Of a stretch of DNA of 64,000 nt, positions 49,604-58,482 are shown piece after piece. The translations under genes and the position numbers were made by a program. The notes under the pieces are model-generated. The model was not told the origin of the DNA and made no database searches. It saw nothing but the letters and a program-made list of their open reading frames with translations. The DNA comes from Archangium sp. (GTDB lineage: Bacteria; Myxococcota; Myxococcia; Myxococcales; Myxococcaceae), in assembly GCA_022843845.1 (NCBI GenBank), contig JALHMW010000001.1, positions 124,001 to 188,000 on the forward strand, in the 5' to 3' direction. Numbering within the stretch: the first letter of the stretch is position 1; each line of letters starts with the position of its first letter.

Positions 49604-52360
49604 ATGTCGTTCATCATTGGCATCGATCTCGGCACCTCGAACTGTGCAGTCGCCTTCACCGATCCCAAAGGTGGCGCCAAGGCAGCCATCGTCGACTTCC
49701 CCGTGCCGCAGCTCGTTCGGCCCGGTGAGCAGTCGGCGCGCGCGCTGTTTCCGTCTGTCATCTACCAACCGCTCGACGGCGAGTTCCCACCTGGCTCGAC
49801 CGCGATGCCGTGGAGCGATCACTCCCGCGTCACCGGAGAGTTCGCCCGCTGGCAGGCCGGCCGCGTTCCGCAGCGCGCGGTGACGTCTGCGAAGAGCTGG
49901 CTGATTCACGCGGGCGTCGATCGTCAGGCGCCGATTCTTCCGTGGGGCGCGGCGGCGGATGTGCCGAGGATCTCTCCTGTCGAGGCGCAGGCGGAGCTGC
50001 TCCGTCACATCGCGCACGCGTGGAATCACTCACACCCGCAACACCCGCTCGCGCAGCAAGACGTCGTGTTGACGATCCCCGCGTCGTTCGATGAAGCCGC
50101 GCGTGCGTTGACGCTGCAGGCCGCGCGGGACGCCGGGTTCGAGCTGCAAAAGCTCACCCTCATCGAAGAGCCGCAGGCGGCGTTCTACGACTTCACGTCA
50201 CGGCATCGCGACTCGTTGGCGAAGGCGCTGAAGGACGTCCGGCTGGTACTCGTCGTCGACGTGGGCGGCGGCACGACGGACTTCTCACTCGTTCAGGTCG
50301 CGATGCTCCCCGAGGGGCCAGCGTTGCAGCGACTGGCGGTGGGCGATCACCTGTTGCTCGGCGGCGACAACATGGACGCCGCGCTGGCGAAGAAGCTCGA
50401 GGCGAAGCTCTTCACCGATGGGCGCACGTTCTCGGCCGCGCAGTGGGCGCAGGCGATTCAGCAGGCGCGGGCCGCGAAAGAGACGGTGCTCGCGCGCAGC
50501 GGGCCTGACCTCCACGCAGTGTCGATTGTCGGCGGCGGGAGCAAGCTGATCGGCAGCACGCTGTCGTCGCAGCTCACCCGTGACGAGGTCGTTCAGAGCG
50601 TCGTCGAGGGGTTCTTCCCGAAGGTGACGGCCGACGCGACGGTGACCAGCCCCGCGCGTGGTGGCGTCGTCGAGCTTGGCCTGCCGTTTGCGAAGGATCC
50701 CGCGATCACCCGGCACCTCGTCGCGTTCCTTCGAGCCCACGCCGAGGCGGGGTTCAAGGCGTTGGGATCGACCGGCAGCGGCCTCCCGCGCCCCGACGCG
50801 ATCCTGCTCAACGGTGGTGTCTTCAATTCACCAACGCTCGCTGACGCGCTCGTCGATGCCGTGTCTGCGTTGTTTCCGTCGTCCCCCCGAGTGCCGCTGC
50901 TGCCGCACGACTCGCTCGATCTCGCAGTCGCTCGTGGTGCCGCGTACTCCGGCCTCGCGCGACGCGCGTTGGGCAAGAAGATCGGCGGCGGTGCGCCGCG
51001 TGCGTTCTACGCCCTGGTCGGCACAGGGACCGCCGAGAAGCAGGGCGTCTGCATCGTCCCGCGTGGTCTGGAAGAAGGCTCGACCGTCGAATTGAAGGAG
51101 CGTGAGTTTCAGCTCACCCTCGGCCGCCCCGTGCAGTTCCAGCTGTACTCGACGACGGCCGATCGCCTGGACGCCGCCGGCTCGGTCGTCTCGCTCGACG
51201 ACGAGATCTTCAAGCCGCTCCCTCCGATTCACACGATCCTCTCTGGCGCGAAGGGCAGCACCATCGGCGTGCACCTGCTGTCGACGCTGTCTGAGGTCGG
51301 CACGCTCGCGCTCTCGGCGGTCGCGGGTGAGCAGCGGTGGAGGCTCGAGTTCGAGCTCCGCGGCGCGGCGCGGACGCAAGACATCACGGTCACCGAGTCG
51401 ATGCCCGCGCGGTTCATCGAGGCCAGCACCGAAGTGGAGCGCGTGTTCGGCACCAGGCCGCTCCCGGTGAAGCCGCAAGACGTGAAGCAGCTGTTCAAGA
51501 CGCTCGAGCGGGTGCTGGGCTCGCGTGACACGTGGCGACTGCCGGTGCTTCGCGAGCTGTGGACGGCGCTGTCGGCGGGCGTGTCGAAGCGCCGTCGCTC
51601 GGCCGATCACGAGCGCGTGATGTACCAACTGCTCGGCTACGCGCTGCGGCCCGGCGTCGGCTACCCGCTCGATGCGTGGCGATGCGAGCAGACGTTTGGC
51701 CTGTTCAAGGAGTCCGTCACCAACCACGGCGAGCAGGCGGTGTGGGCCGAGTTCTGGGTGTTGTGGCGTCGCATCGCGAGCGGGCTGAACGAAGCCGCGC
51801 AACAGAACATCTACACCGTGCTCGAGCCGCACCTCGCGAGGCGTGTGCCGGTGGGCCTGCCGGTGCCGAAGGAGAAGCTGAAGGGCATCGCGCCTGAGGC
51901 GCTCGACGAGATGGTGCGGTGTGCTGCGTCGCTCGAGCTGCTGCCCGTGGGAAAGAAAGCCGAGCTGGGCTCGTGGGTCGCGTCACGGCTGGGAGCTCCC
52001 GAGACCGTTGGTGGCCCGTGGGCGTGGGCGGTCGGTCGCCTCGGCGCTCGCGTCCCCATTCACGGGGCGGCGCATCGCGTGGTGAGCGCTGAGACAGCGG
52101 CGGCGTGGATCGCGCAGCTGCTCGCGCTCGATCCGAAGAAGCACGATACGGCCGGCTTTGCGTTGGCGTTGCTGGCCCGCAAGACCGGAGACCGCGTGCG
52201 TGACGTCGACGAGGCCTCGCGCGCGAAGGTGCTCGCGCACATCAAGGCTATCAACGCTCCCGAGTCGTGGTCGCAGCTCGTCGCCGAGGTCGTTCAGCTG
52301 TCGGCGGCCGATGAAGCCCGCGCCCTCGGAGACACGCTGCCCGTCGGTCTGAGCCTGTGA
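49604..52360 (+). CDS. Hsp70-family protein with C-terminal DUF3731 domain
   Basis: A 918-residue paralog of the upstream Hsp70. Seen: IGIDLGTSNCAVAFTDPKGG, SAKSWLIHAGVDRQAPILPW, VLVVDVGGGTTDFSLVQ and LLNGGVFNSPTLADALV in the ATPase domain (residues 1-480). Residues from about 610 to 918 form the DUF3731 region (WRLPVLRELWTALSAGVSKR; YALRPGVGYPLDAWR; VWAEFWVLWRRIASGLNE). The ribosome site GGGAG overlaps the upstream stop. The DUF2760-Hsp70-Hsp70/DUF3731 set is, to my knowledge, found together in other bacteria with no assigned role. Confidence 0.88.
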   Translation: MSFIIGIDLGTSNCAVAFTDPKGGAKAAIVDFPVPQLVRPGEQSARALFPSVIYQPLDGEFPPGSTAMPWSDHSRVTGEFARWQAGRVPQRAVTSAKSWLIHAGVDRQAPILPWGAAADVPRISPVEAQAELLRHIAHAWNHSHPQHPLAQQDVVLTIPASFDEAARALTLQAARDAGFELQKLTLIEEPQAAFYDFTSRHRDSLAKALKDVRLVLVVDVGGGTTDFSLVQVAMLPEGPALQRLAVGDHLLLGGDNMDAALAKKLEAKLFTDGRTFSAAQWAQAIQQARAAKETVLARSGPDLHAVSIVGGGSKLIGSTLSSQLTRDEVVQSVVEGFFPKVTADATVTSPARGGVVELGLPFAKDPAITRHLVAFLRAHAEAGFKALGSTGSGLPRPDAILLNGGVFNSPTLADALVDAVSALFPSSPRVPLLPHDSLDLAVARGAAYSGLARRALGKKIGGGAPRAFYALVGTGTAEKQGVCIVPRGLEEGSTVELKEREFQLTLGRPVQFQLYSTTADRLDAAGSVVSLDDEIFKPLPPIHTILSGAKGSTIGVHLLSTLSEVGTLALSAVAGEQRWRLEFELRGAARTQDITVTESMPARFIEASTEVERVFGTRPLPVKPQDVKQLFKTLERVLGSRDTWRLPVLRELWTALSAGVSKRRRSADHERVMYQLLGYALRPGVGYPLDAWRCEQTFGLFKESVTNHGEQAVWAEFWVLWRRIASGLNEAAQQNIYTVLEPHLARRVPVGLPVPKEKLKGIAPEALDEMVRCAASLELLPVGKKAELGSWVASRLGAPETVGGPWAWAVGRLGARVPIHGAAHRVVSAETAAAWIAQLLALDPKKHDTAGFALALLARKTGDRVRDVDEASRAKVLAHIKAINAPESWSQLVAEVVQLSAADEARALGDTLPVGLSL

Positions 52361-52432
52361 AATTTGAATGAGTGCTCGGGCGGGCGAGTTGATGCATCGT
52401 TCGCTGGTCGTCAGCTCATCCCAGGGGGTCCC

Positions 52433-53419
52433 GTGTCGCGTTCGTGGTCACTCAGCATCGTGCTGGCAGCCAGTCTGCTCTCGTCCGTCGCATTCGCCGG
52501 CAGCGTCGGCACTCCCAGCGGGTGCAAGAATGCCTGTGAGAAGTGCGTCGCTGGCGGCAACTTCTACCAGCCGGGTCAGGGCTGCGGAATGGTCGAGGGC
52601 ATGCACGCCTCGAAGGCGTTCGCGACCGAGAAGCCACCTCCGCGTCCGACGTCGATGCCGAAGACGGGTAAGGACTACGTGACCATCGCTCCGGGCTCGT
52701 TCGAGATTGGCGCACGTGAGCGCGACCCCGACAAAGACGACGGCAAGGAGGTCTTCGAGTCGACCGTCACCCTCACCCGCCCCTTCCTGATGAAGACCAC
52801 TGAGGTCACCCAGGGTGAGTACCTGTTCATCGTCGGCGAGGTCACGACCTCGTACGACAAGAAGTGCGGCCTCGACTGCCCGGCCAACGCGCTGAGCTGG
52901 AGCAACGCGGTGGTGTACCTCAACCTGCTCTCGAAGAAGGAAGGCCTCGAGCCCTGCTACGCCATCAAGGGTGGCCTGGCGACGTGGACGAAGGGCTACG
53001 ACTGTACCGGCTACCGGCTGCCCACCGAGGCCGAGTGGGAATACGCCGCGCGCGGTGGCAATGAAGAGCCCCGCTACGGAGAGATCGACGAGATCGCCTG
53101 GTACTCCGAGAACAGCAGCAGCTCCGTGCACCCGGTCGGGAAGAAGAAGAAGAACGCGTACGGCCTGTACGACATGCTCGGCAACGTCTGGGAATGGACG
53201 TGGGACGCGATGGACTACAAGCCGTACACCGAGAACATGACCGACACGATCATCGGTGGCCTGTCACAGGAGTCAGAGGGCCAGGACCGGGTGGTTCGTG
53301 GCGGCGGCTACAGTGACTCCGCTGCGTACGTCCGCGCGTCGCACCGGTACCAGTATCCCGCGGGTTCCGGCGGCTCGACCTACGGCTTCCGGCCGGTCCG
53401 CACGGCGCCTGCGAAGTAG
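52433..53419 (+). CDS. Secreted SUMF1-fold (FGE-sulfatase family) protein, likely non-catalytic
   Basis: A 328-residue protein from the GTG at 52433, preceded by AGGGGG; the track start at 52364 adds 23 residues with no signal. WSLSIVLAASLLSSVAFAG is a signal peptide; a cysteine-bearing segment (CKNACEKCVAGG) follows. Residues 80-325 are the SUMF1 fold: FEIGARERDPDKDDGKEVF, TTEVTQGEYLF, GYRLPTEAEWEYAARGG, YGLYDMLGNVWEWTWD and VVRGGGYSD. The catalytic cysteine pair of true formylglycine-generating enzymes is absent near the RGGGY segment, so it is probably a binding or structural member. Confidence 0.85.
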   Translation: MSRSWSLSIVLAASLLSSVAFAGSVGTPSGCKNACEKCVAGGNFYQPGQGCGMVEGMHASKAFATEKPPPRPTSMPKTGKDYVTIAPGSFEIGARERDPDKDDGKEVFESTVTLTRPFLMKTTEVTQGEYLFIVGEVTTSYDKKCGLDCPANALSWSNAVVYLNLLSKKEGLEPCYAIKGGLATWTKGYDCTGYRLPTEAEWEYAARGGNEEPRYGEIDEIAWYSENSSSSVHPVGKKKKNAYGLYDMLGNVWEWTWDAMDYKPYTENMTDTIIGGLSQESEGQDRVVRGGGYSDSAAYVRASHRYQYPAGSGGSTYGFRPVRTAPAK

Positions 53420-53421
53420 CG

Positions 53422-54102
53422 TTACGGAACCCCCGGCGCGAGCGGCGTGGCCTGCGCACCTACGGCCTGGGCAGCGAGGCGTTCCTTCGTGCGCTTCTGC
53501 GCCTCGCGCTCGACGTTCTTGTACGTGTCCGTCACGCCCTTCTCGTTGCCCATGTTCGCCGCGAACGCCGGAATCCACCCGCCGGGGTCGACCGCGAACT
53601 TGTGCACCAGCCACGTCTTGCCGCCTTCACGTGACGTCGCCAGCCACATGCCGTCGTTGACCTGGAGCCTCGTCACGCCCGCGCGCTCCGGTAGATGCTT
53701 CGGCCGCGCGACCCACTTCGCCTCGAACGTGCCCGTACCATCGGCCTTCACCACCTGCGGTTGCCAGAGTTGCGTGACGTAGTCCCGCTTCCCCACCACG
53801 GGCAGCTCGATGAGCGTGTAGATGAAGATGCTCTTGTCCTCCGGCTGCTCGAGGATGACGCGCGCGTCTTTCATGTACGGCATGAACGACTTCAGCCGCG
53901 ACACGTTCATCAACGCGTCCTGCACGTCGATCAGCGGAGCGTTCACTTCGCCCTCGGCCCACACCTCTTTGATCGGAGAGCCCGGCACCGCGCGGTTCTT
54001 CACCATCACCGGCCCCGTCACCACCGTCTCCCACGCCGGCTCGGCCAGGCAGATCCCGGCCCAGAGCAGCGTCGACAACGAGAGGGCGGCTACGTGAGAC
54101 AT
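53422..54102 (-). CDS. Secreted START-like lipid-binding protein
   Basis: A 226-residue protein with signal peptide LSLSTLLWAGICLAEPAW. The mature part shows the pattern of a START/SRPBCC fold: VWAEGEVNAPLIDVQDALMN at the beginning, FIYTLIELPVVGKRDYV in the middle, and a long C-terminal helix region (VTDTYKNVEREAQKRTKERL). START domains bind lipids or other hydrophobic ligands. It diverges from the MMPL exporter gene 116 bases away, so the two could share a lipid or export pathway. Family call by pattern, not by search. Confidence 0.7.
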   Translation of the reverse strand: MSHVAALSLSTLLWAGICLAEPAWETVVTGPVMVKNRAVPGSPIKEVWAEGEVNAPLIDVQDALMNVSRLKSFMPYMKDARVILEQPEDKSIFIYTLIELPVVGKRDYVTQLWQPQVVKADGTGTFEAKWVARPKHLPERAGVTRLQVNDGMWLATSREGGKTWLVHKFAVDPGGWIPAFAANMGNEKGVTDTYKNVEREAQKRTKERLAAQAVGAQATPLAPGVP

Positions 54103-54218
54103 GGAGAGTTCGTCACCTTGTCCCAGTGTAGCGCCCGTGAAACACGCGTGCTACGCGCGCTCCCGCCCAGTCGTCTTCGGGGTTTGCCTCTCGAAGAAAC
54201 GCCGCCCGAGGTGAAGTC
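54103..54218. promoter_or_regulatory. Divergent region between the START-like and MMPL genes
   Basis: About 116 bases holding promoters for both divergent genes. No clear consensus or palindrome was seen. Confidence 0.3.
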
Positions 54219-56660
54219 GTGTCGCCTGACTCCCGCACCGGACACCTCCTCACCAGACTGGTGACCTTCAGCTTCTCGCGCCCGGCGCTGGTGTTCATGG
54301 TGCTGCTGACCCTGGGCGGCACCTTCGCATTCATCGCGAGCCAGCTCGGCTTCCGCGGCGACTTCATCGAGCTGCTGCCCGACTCGACGCGCGAGGTGCA
54401 GGACCTCAAGATCGTTCAGGAGATGGCCGGCGGCGGTGGCTACTTCGTCATTCGGGTCCGCGGTGACTCGAAAGAAGCCCGGCGCGCCTACGCGACCTCG
54501 CTCGCCACGCGGCTCGAGCAGGAGAAGGACCTCGTCTCGTACGTCGAGTACCGCTTCAACGCGTCGTTCTTCTCGAGCCGGGCGCTGTGGCTGTTGTCGG
54601 CCGAGAAGCTCGACGGCCTCGTCGGCGACGTCGACGCCCGCATCACCTGGGAGAAGCAACGCGCCCTGCCCGGCTTCGTCGATCTGCTCGGTGAAGCGCC
54701 GCCTCCGACGCTCGCCGAGATCGAGACGAAGTACGGCAGCCAGGCCCGCACCAGCGAGTACATCGAAGGCCGCACCGCGCCCGAGCTGTACTTGTTCGCC
54801 AAGCCGACGAAGCAGGCCGGCGACCTCGACTTCAACCGGCAGATCGTCTCGACGATCACCGACGTCACCGCCTCGATGAAGGCGCAGTACCCGGCCATCG
54901 ACGTCGACTTCACCGGCGCCTACGTCGCGCGCGTCGAAGAAGACGACGTGATGCGCGAAGACCTCGGCCGCGCCGGCATGGTGTCGTCGGTGCTCGCGCT
55001 CACCATCATCCTGCTCTCCACGCGCCGCATCACCGCGCTCTGGGTGGTGGCGCTGCCCGTCGCCCTCGGCATCTCGGCGACCTTCGCGTTCGCGTACTTC
55101 ACCATCGGGCACTTGAACCCTGTCACCGGCTTCCTCGGCGCCATCCTCGTCGGCCTGGGCCTCGAGTACGGCACGCACCTCGCGATGCGGTACTGGGAGG
55201 AGCGGCGCGAGGCCGACGTGCTCCCGGCGCTGCGCACCACCGTCATCAGCACCTTCCCCGGAGCCCTCACGAGCGCGCTGACGAACTCGGTCGCCTTTCT
55301 CGTGCTGCTGATGAGCGACTTCGACGCGTTCAAGCAGTTCGGCAGCATCGCCGGCTTCGGCGTGATGGCGACGGTCATCTCGGCGTACGTGATGGCGCCG
55401 GCGATTCTGCGCCTCAGCGAGCGGGTGCGGCCGTTCAAGGCCCGGCCCCTCGCGCTCGGCGCCGATGGCAAAGAGAAGTCGCTGCCTCGCATTCCCACCG
55501 GCGTCCTCATCGGGGTGATCGTCGGCATCACCGCGGTCGCTGCCGTCTCGGCCACGTACGCTCCGAAGGCGTCGTTCGAGAAAGATCTCAAGCGCCTCAA
55601 GGGCAAGTCGCCGGCCACCGAGCTCGACGAGAACATCAACGATCAGCTCGGCATCATCATGACCCCGGCGATCGTCGCGGTGAAGTCGCTCGACGAAGCC
55701 GAGACGCTCGCGGCCGTGTCCCGCGCGTTCAAGACCGAGCGCGGCGCCTCGTCGGCGATTCACGAGATCGCCTCGCTCAACGACTTCTTCCCGGCGCCTG
55801 GCGAGCTCGAGGCGCGTGGGGCCGCGATCGCGAAGCTGGGGCCCGTGCTCCAGCGCGTTCCCGAGTCGATTCGCACCGGCAAGGACAAGGCGCGCTTCGA
55901 CTCACTGGCCTCGATGATCGACTCGAAGCCGTGGGGCCCCGACGAGGTGCCCAACGAGATTCGCCGGCGCTTCCAGCCCATCAAAGGCACCGGCACCTTC
56001 GTGCTCATCTTCCCGTCGCTCACTGGCTACAACGCCGACTCGCTCGACAGGTGGGCCGCCGACCTCGACGAGGTGATCGCGCGGGGCATGAAGGTGGGCC
56101 TCGACCCGCGCGTGCTCGACACCAACCGCATCGCCTCACGCATCTTTACCATCGTGCGGCAAGACGGCCCGTTCATCATGGGCGCCGCCGGGCTGGTGGT
56201 CTTCGTGATGATCCTCATCAGCCTGCGCTCACTCACCCGCACCGTCCTCGTGACCGTGCCGCTCTACATCGGCATCACCTGCATCTTCGGAGCGATGCAG
56301 CTGTTCGACGTGAAGCTGAACTTCCTCAACGTCGTGGTGCTGCCGAACCTGCTCACCATCGCGGTCGACAACTCGGTGCACCTCTACCATCGGTACCTCG
56401 AAGAGGGCCCCGGCTCCATCGGCCACGCCTTGCGGCACACGGGCTTCGCGTCGTTCGTCGCCACCTGCAGCAACGCCGCGGGCTACGCCGCCCTCTTCGT
56501 CGCGAGGCACGAAGGCCTGAGGAGCATCGCGTGGCTGGCGGTGCTCGGCGTGCTCTGCTCGTTCCTGGGTACGACGATTCTGTTCCCCGCGCTGCTCGAG
56601 CTGGTGGAGCGCATCAAGCTCCGCGCCCGCCCCGCCGCGCCCGAGACGGTCGCGAAGTAG
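54219..56660 (+). CDS. MMPL/RND-superfamily exporter
   Basis: An 813-residue membrane protein. One N-terminal helix (LVFMVLLTLGGTFAFIA) is followed by a periplasmic domain (residues 40-250), then a block of five to six helices (GMVSSVLALTIILLSTRRI; GFLGAILVGLGLEYGTHLAM; ITALWVVALPVALG), a second periplasmic domain (about 450-640), and a second helix block (FIMGAAGLVVFVMILISL; LLTIAVDNSVHLYHRY). The G-x-x-x-D/E-Y/N-like motifs (GLGLEYGTH; AVDNSVHLY) correspond to the proton-relay helices of MMPL proteins. It resembles predicted hopanoid/lipid exporters. Confidence 0.85.
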   Translation: MSPDSRTGHLLTRLVTFSFSRPALVFMVLLTLGGTFAFIASQLGFRGDFIELLPDSTREVQDLKIVQEMAGGGGYFVIRVRGDSKEARRAYATSLATRLEQEKDLVSYVEYRFNASFFSSRALWLLSAEKLDGLVGDVDARITWEKQRALPGFVDLLGEAPPPTLAEIETKYGSQARTSEYIEGRTAPELYLFAKPTKQAGDLDFNRQIVSTITDVTASMKAQYPAIDVDFTGAYVARVEEDDVMREDLGRAGMVSSVLALTIILLSTRRITALWVVALPVALGISATFAFAYFTIGHLNPVTGFLGAILVGLGLEYGTHLAMRYWEERREADVLPALRTTVISTFPGALTSALTNSVAFLVLLMSDFDAFKQFGSIAGFGVMATVISAYVMAPAILRLSERVRPFKARPLALGADGKEKSLPRIPTGVLIGVIVGITAVAAVSATYAPKASFEKDLKRLKGKSPATELDENINDQLGIIMTPAIVAVKSLDEAETLAAVSRAFKTERGASSAIHEIASLNDFFPAPGELEARGAAIAKLGPVLQRVPESIRTGKDKARFDSLASMIDSKPWGPDEVPNEIRRRFQPIKGTGTFVLIFPSLTGYNADSLDRWAADLDEVIARGMKVGLDPRVLDTNRIASRIFTIVRQDGPFIMGAAGLVVFVMILISLRSLTRTVLVTVPLYIGITCIFGAMQLFDVKLNFLNVVVLPNLLTIAVDNSVHLYHRYLEEGPGSIGHALRHTGFASFVATCSNAAGYAALFVARHEGLRSIAWLAVLGVLCSFLGTTILFPALLELVERIKLRARPAAPETVAK

Positions 56661-56738
56661 TTCAGTCCGACAGGCCGAACGTCGCCATCACCTGCTGCCG
56701 CTCGAAGCTCGCGCGAACCCGGGCCTCGACCGCCAGAC

Positions 56739-57206
56739 TCACAGAGACTTCTTCATCTCGAGGTGCGGCATGCCCGCTTCTTCGAAGACCGCGCCGTCGG
56801 CCTCGTAGCCATGCAGCTTGTAGAACTCCATGGCCGAGAGCTGGGCGTGCAGCTTGATGCCCTTGAGCCCGCGCTTGCGTGCTTCAGCCTCGAGCGCCGT
56901 GAGCAGCTTCGCGCCGATGCCCGACTTCCGATCGCTCGACAACACGGCCATGCGGCCGATGCGGCCCCACGCGCCCGACTCACCGGGAGGCGGCTCGGAC
57001 AACATCACCAGCCGGCCCGTGCCAATGGCGTGGCCACCCTTGAGCGCGAGCACGTGAAAGGCGTTGGCGTCTTCGGCGTCGCGCTCGAGCACCTCGGGAA
57101 CGCTCTGCTCCTCGATGAAGACGACCTCGCGAATGGCCAGCGCCTGGAACAGCTCCCCCTCGTTCTGAACGGGGACGACGACGACAGGCGTGGCGGTGTT
57201 CGACAT
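56739..57206 (-). CDS. GNAT-family N-acetyltransferase
   Basis: A 155-residue acetyltransferase from the ATG at 57206; longer versions of this frame in the ORF track cover the MFS gene and are shadows. ALAIREVVFIEEQSVPEVLE begins the fold, GRIGRMAVLSSDRKSGIGAKLL carries the acetyl-CoA binding motif A (R-x-x-G-x-G/A), and EFYKLHGYEADGAVFEEAGM is the C-terminal segment usual for ElaA/YitI-type GNATs. Diverges from the MFS gene with only 30 bases between ATGs. Substrate unknown. Confidence 0.9.
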   Translation of the reverse strand: MSNTATPVVVVPVQNEGELFQALAIREVVFIEEQSVPEVLERDAEDANAFHVLALKGGHAIGTGRLVMLSEPPPGESGAWGRIGRMAVLSSDRKSGIGAKLLTALEAEARKRGLKGIKLHAQLSAMEFYKLHGYEADGAVFEEAGMPHLEMKKSL

Positions 57207-57236
57207 CGCGGCGCGTGATAGGGCACTTCGCGGGTG

Positions 57237-58406
57237 ATGGCAAACGCGCGCAGCCTGAAGGTGTTCTACGGGCTCTTCTTCATGTTCGTCGGCGTCACGC
57301 TGCCGTTCCTGCCGGTGTACTACGAGACCCTCGGCATCGCGCCGGCGCGCATCGGCCTGCTGCTCTCGGTCGGCCCCCTGTTTGCGCTCGTCGCGCCGCC
57401 GCTCTGGGGGCAGGTCGCCGACCGCTCGGGTCGCCCCGGCCTGGTCCTCTTCGCCCTCGCCGCCGGCAGCCTCGTCGGCTTCGGGTTCCTGCTGACCGCG
57501 TCGACCTTCGAGGCCGTGTTCGCGTGCCTCGCGCTGTTCTCGCTCTTCAACGCCGCCACCACGACCGTCGCAGACAGCCTCGCCATCGGGCACGTCGAGC
57601 AGCACGGCGGCTCGTTCGCGGGCATTCGCTCCATCGGCTCGGCAGGCTTCGTGGTCTCGACCCTCGCGTTCGGGTTCTTCATCGACGCCGTCGACCGCCG
57701 CGTCGTCATCGTCGCCCTTGCCCTCATCGCTACCTACACGGTGTGGACCGGGCTGACCCTCGCACGCCTTCCCGCCCATCGTCGCGCTGGCCCTCGCGCC
57801 GATCTCGCGGGCGCGGCTTCGCTGCTGTCGAACCCGCAAGTGCGGTGGCTCCTCGTCGCCAGCGCAGGCCACTGGATCGCGAGCGCGCCGTACCACGGCA
57901 GCCTCGGAATTCACTTCAAGGCGCTCGGGTTCGCGCCGTGGGTCCTGAGCCTCTCGGCGAGCGTCGCCGTCACCAGCGAGGTCATCGTGTTCTCGACCTG
58001 GTCGCGGTGGTCGCACCTCGTGAAACCGCGCACGCTGTTGCAGCTCGCCTTCGTGGTGAGCGCCGTGCGCTGGGCCGCCATGAGCCTCACCTCGTCGCCC
58101 GTCGTGCTCATCGCCCTCGCGGCGCTCCACGGCATCAGCTTCGGAGCCTTCTACGTCGCGAGCATCTCGTGGGTGGCCGAGCGCGCGCCGGGCTCGCTGC
58201 GCTCGACGGGCCAGTCGCTCTTCGTCGCCGCCACCTTCGGCATCGGAGGCCTCATCGGCTTCACGGGGTCAGGCCGGCTGTACGACGCGATCGGCGGCTC
58301 CAGACTGTTCTTGATCGCCGCCGTGGCCGAGGTGATTCCCTTCGCCGTCGCTGCCCTGCTCCTCGTCGATCGGCCGCGCCTCGCCGAGCCGACCGCCACC
58401 AGCTGA
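57237..58406 (+). CDS. MFS transporter
   Basis: A 389-residue major facilitator with twelve helices. FYGLFFMFVGVTLPFLPVYY is helix 1, PLWGQVADRSGRPG is the loop 2-3 motif (G-x-x-x-D-R-x-G-R), and GRLYDAIGGSRLFLIAA the C-terminal equivalent. The pattern resembles MFS_1-like/3-phenylpropionate-type or nucleoside-transporter-like permeases. The ORF track starts at GTG 57234; the adjacent ATG 57237 is equally likely. The substrate is unknown; no transport partner is beside it. Confidence 0.85.
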   Translation: MANARSLKVFYGLFFMFVGVTLPFLPVYYETLGIAPARIGLLLSVGPLFALVAPPLWGQVADRSGRPGLVLFALAAGSLVGFGFLLTASTFEAVFACLALFSLFNAATTTVADSLAIGHVEQHGGSFAGIRSIGSAGFVVSTLAFGFFIDAVDRRVVIVALALIATYTVWTGLTLARLPAHRRAGPRADLAGAASLLSNPQVRWLLVASAGHWIASAPYHGSLGIHFKALGFAPWVLSLSASVAVTSEVIVFSTWSRWSHLVKPRTLLQLAFVVSAVRWAAMSLTSSPVVLIALAALHGISFGAFYVASISWVAERAPGSLRSTGQSLFVAATFGIGGLIGFTGSGRLYDAIGGSRLFLIAAVAEVIPFAVAALLLVDRPRLAEPTATS

Positions 58407-58482
58407 GATGCGACACGCGGGCCGAGCGAATACGCCCAGAGCCACCTCGTCCCTCGTGGCACGTGGTACCCTCGGAGCCGTC

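Noticed and set aside
47951-50029. 692-residue ORF on the - strand
   Set aside because: Antisense to the two Hsp70 genes; composition is shadow-like.
54090-55763. 557-residue ORF on the - strand
   Set aside because: Antisense to the MMPL exporter; charged and low-complexity, no motif.
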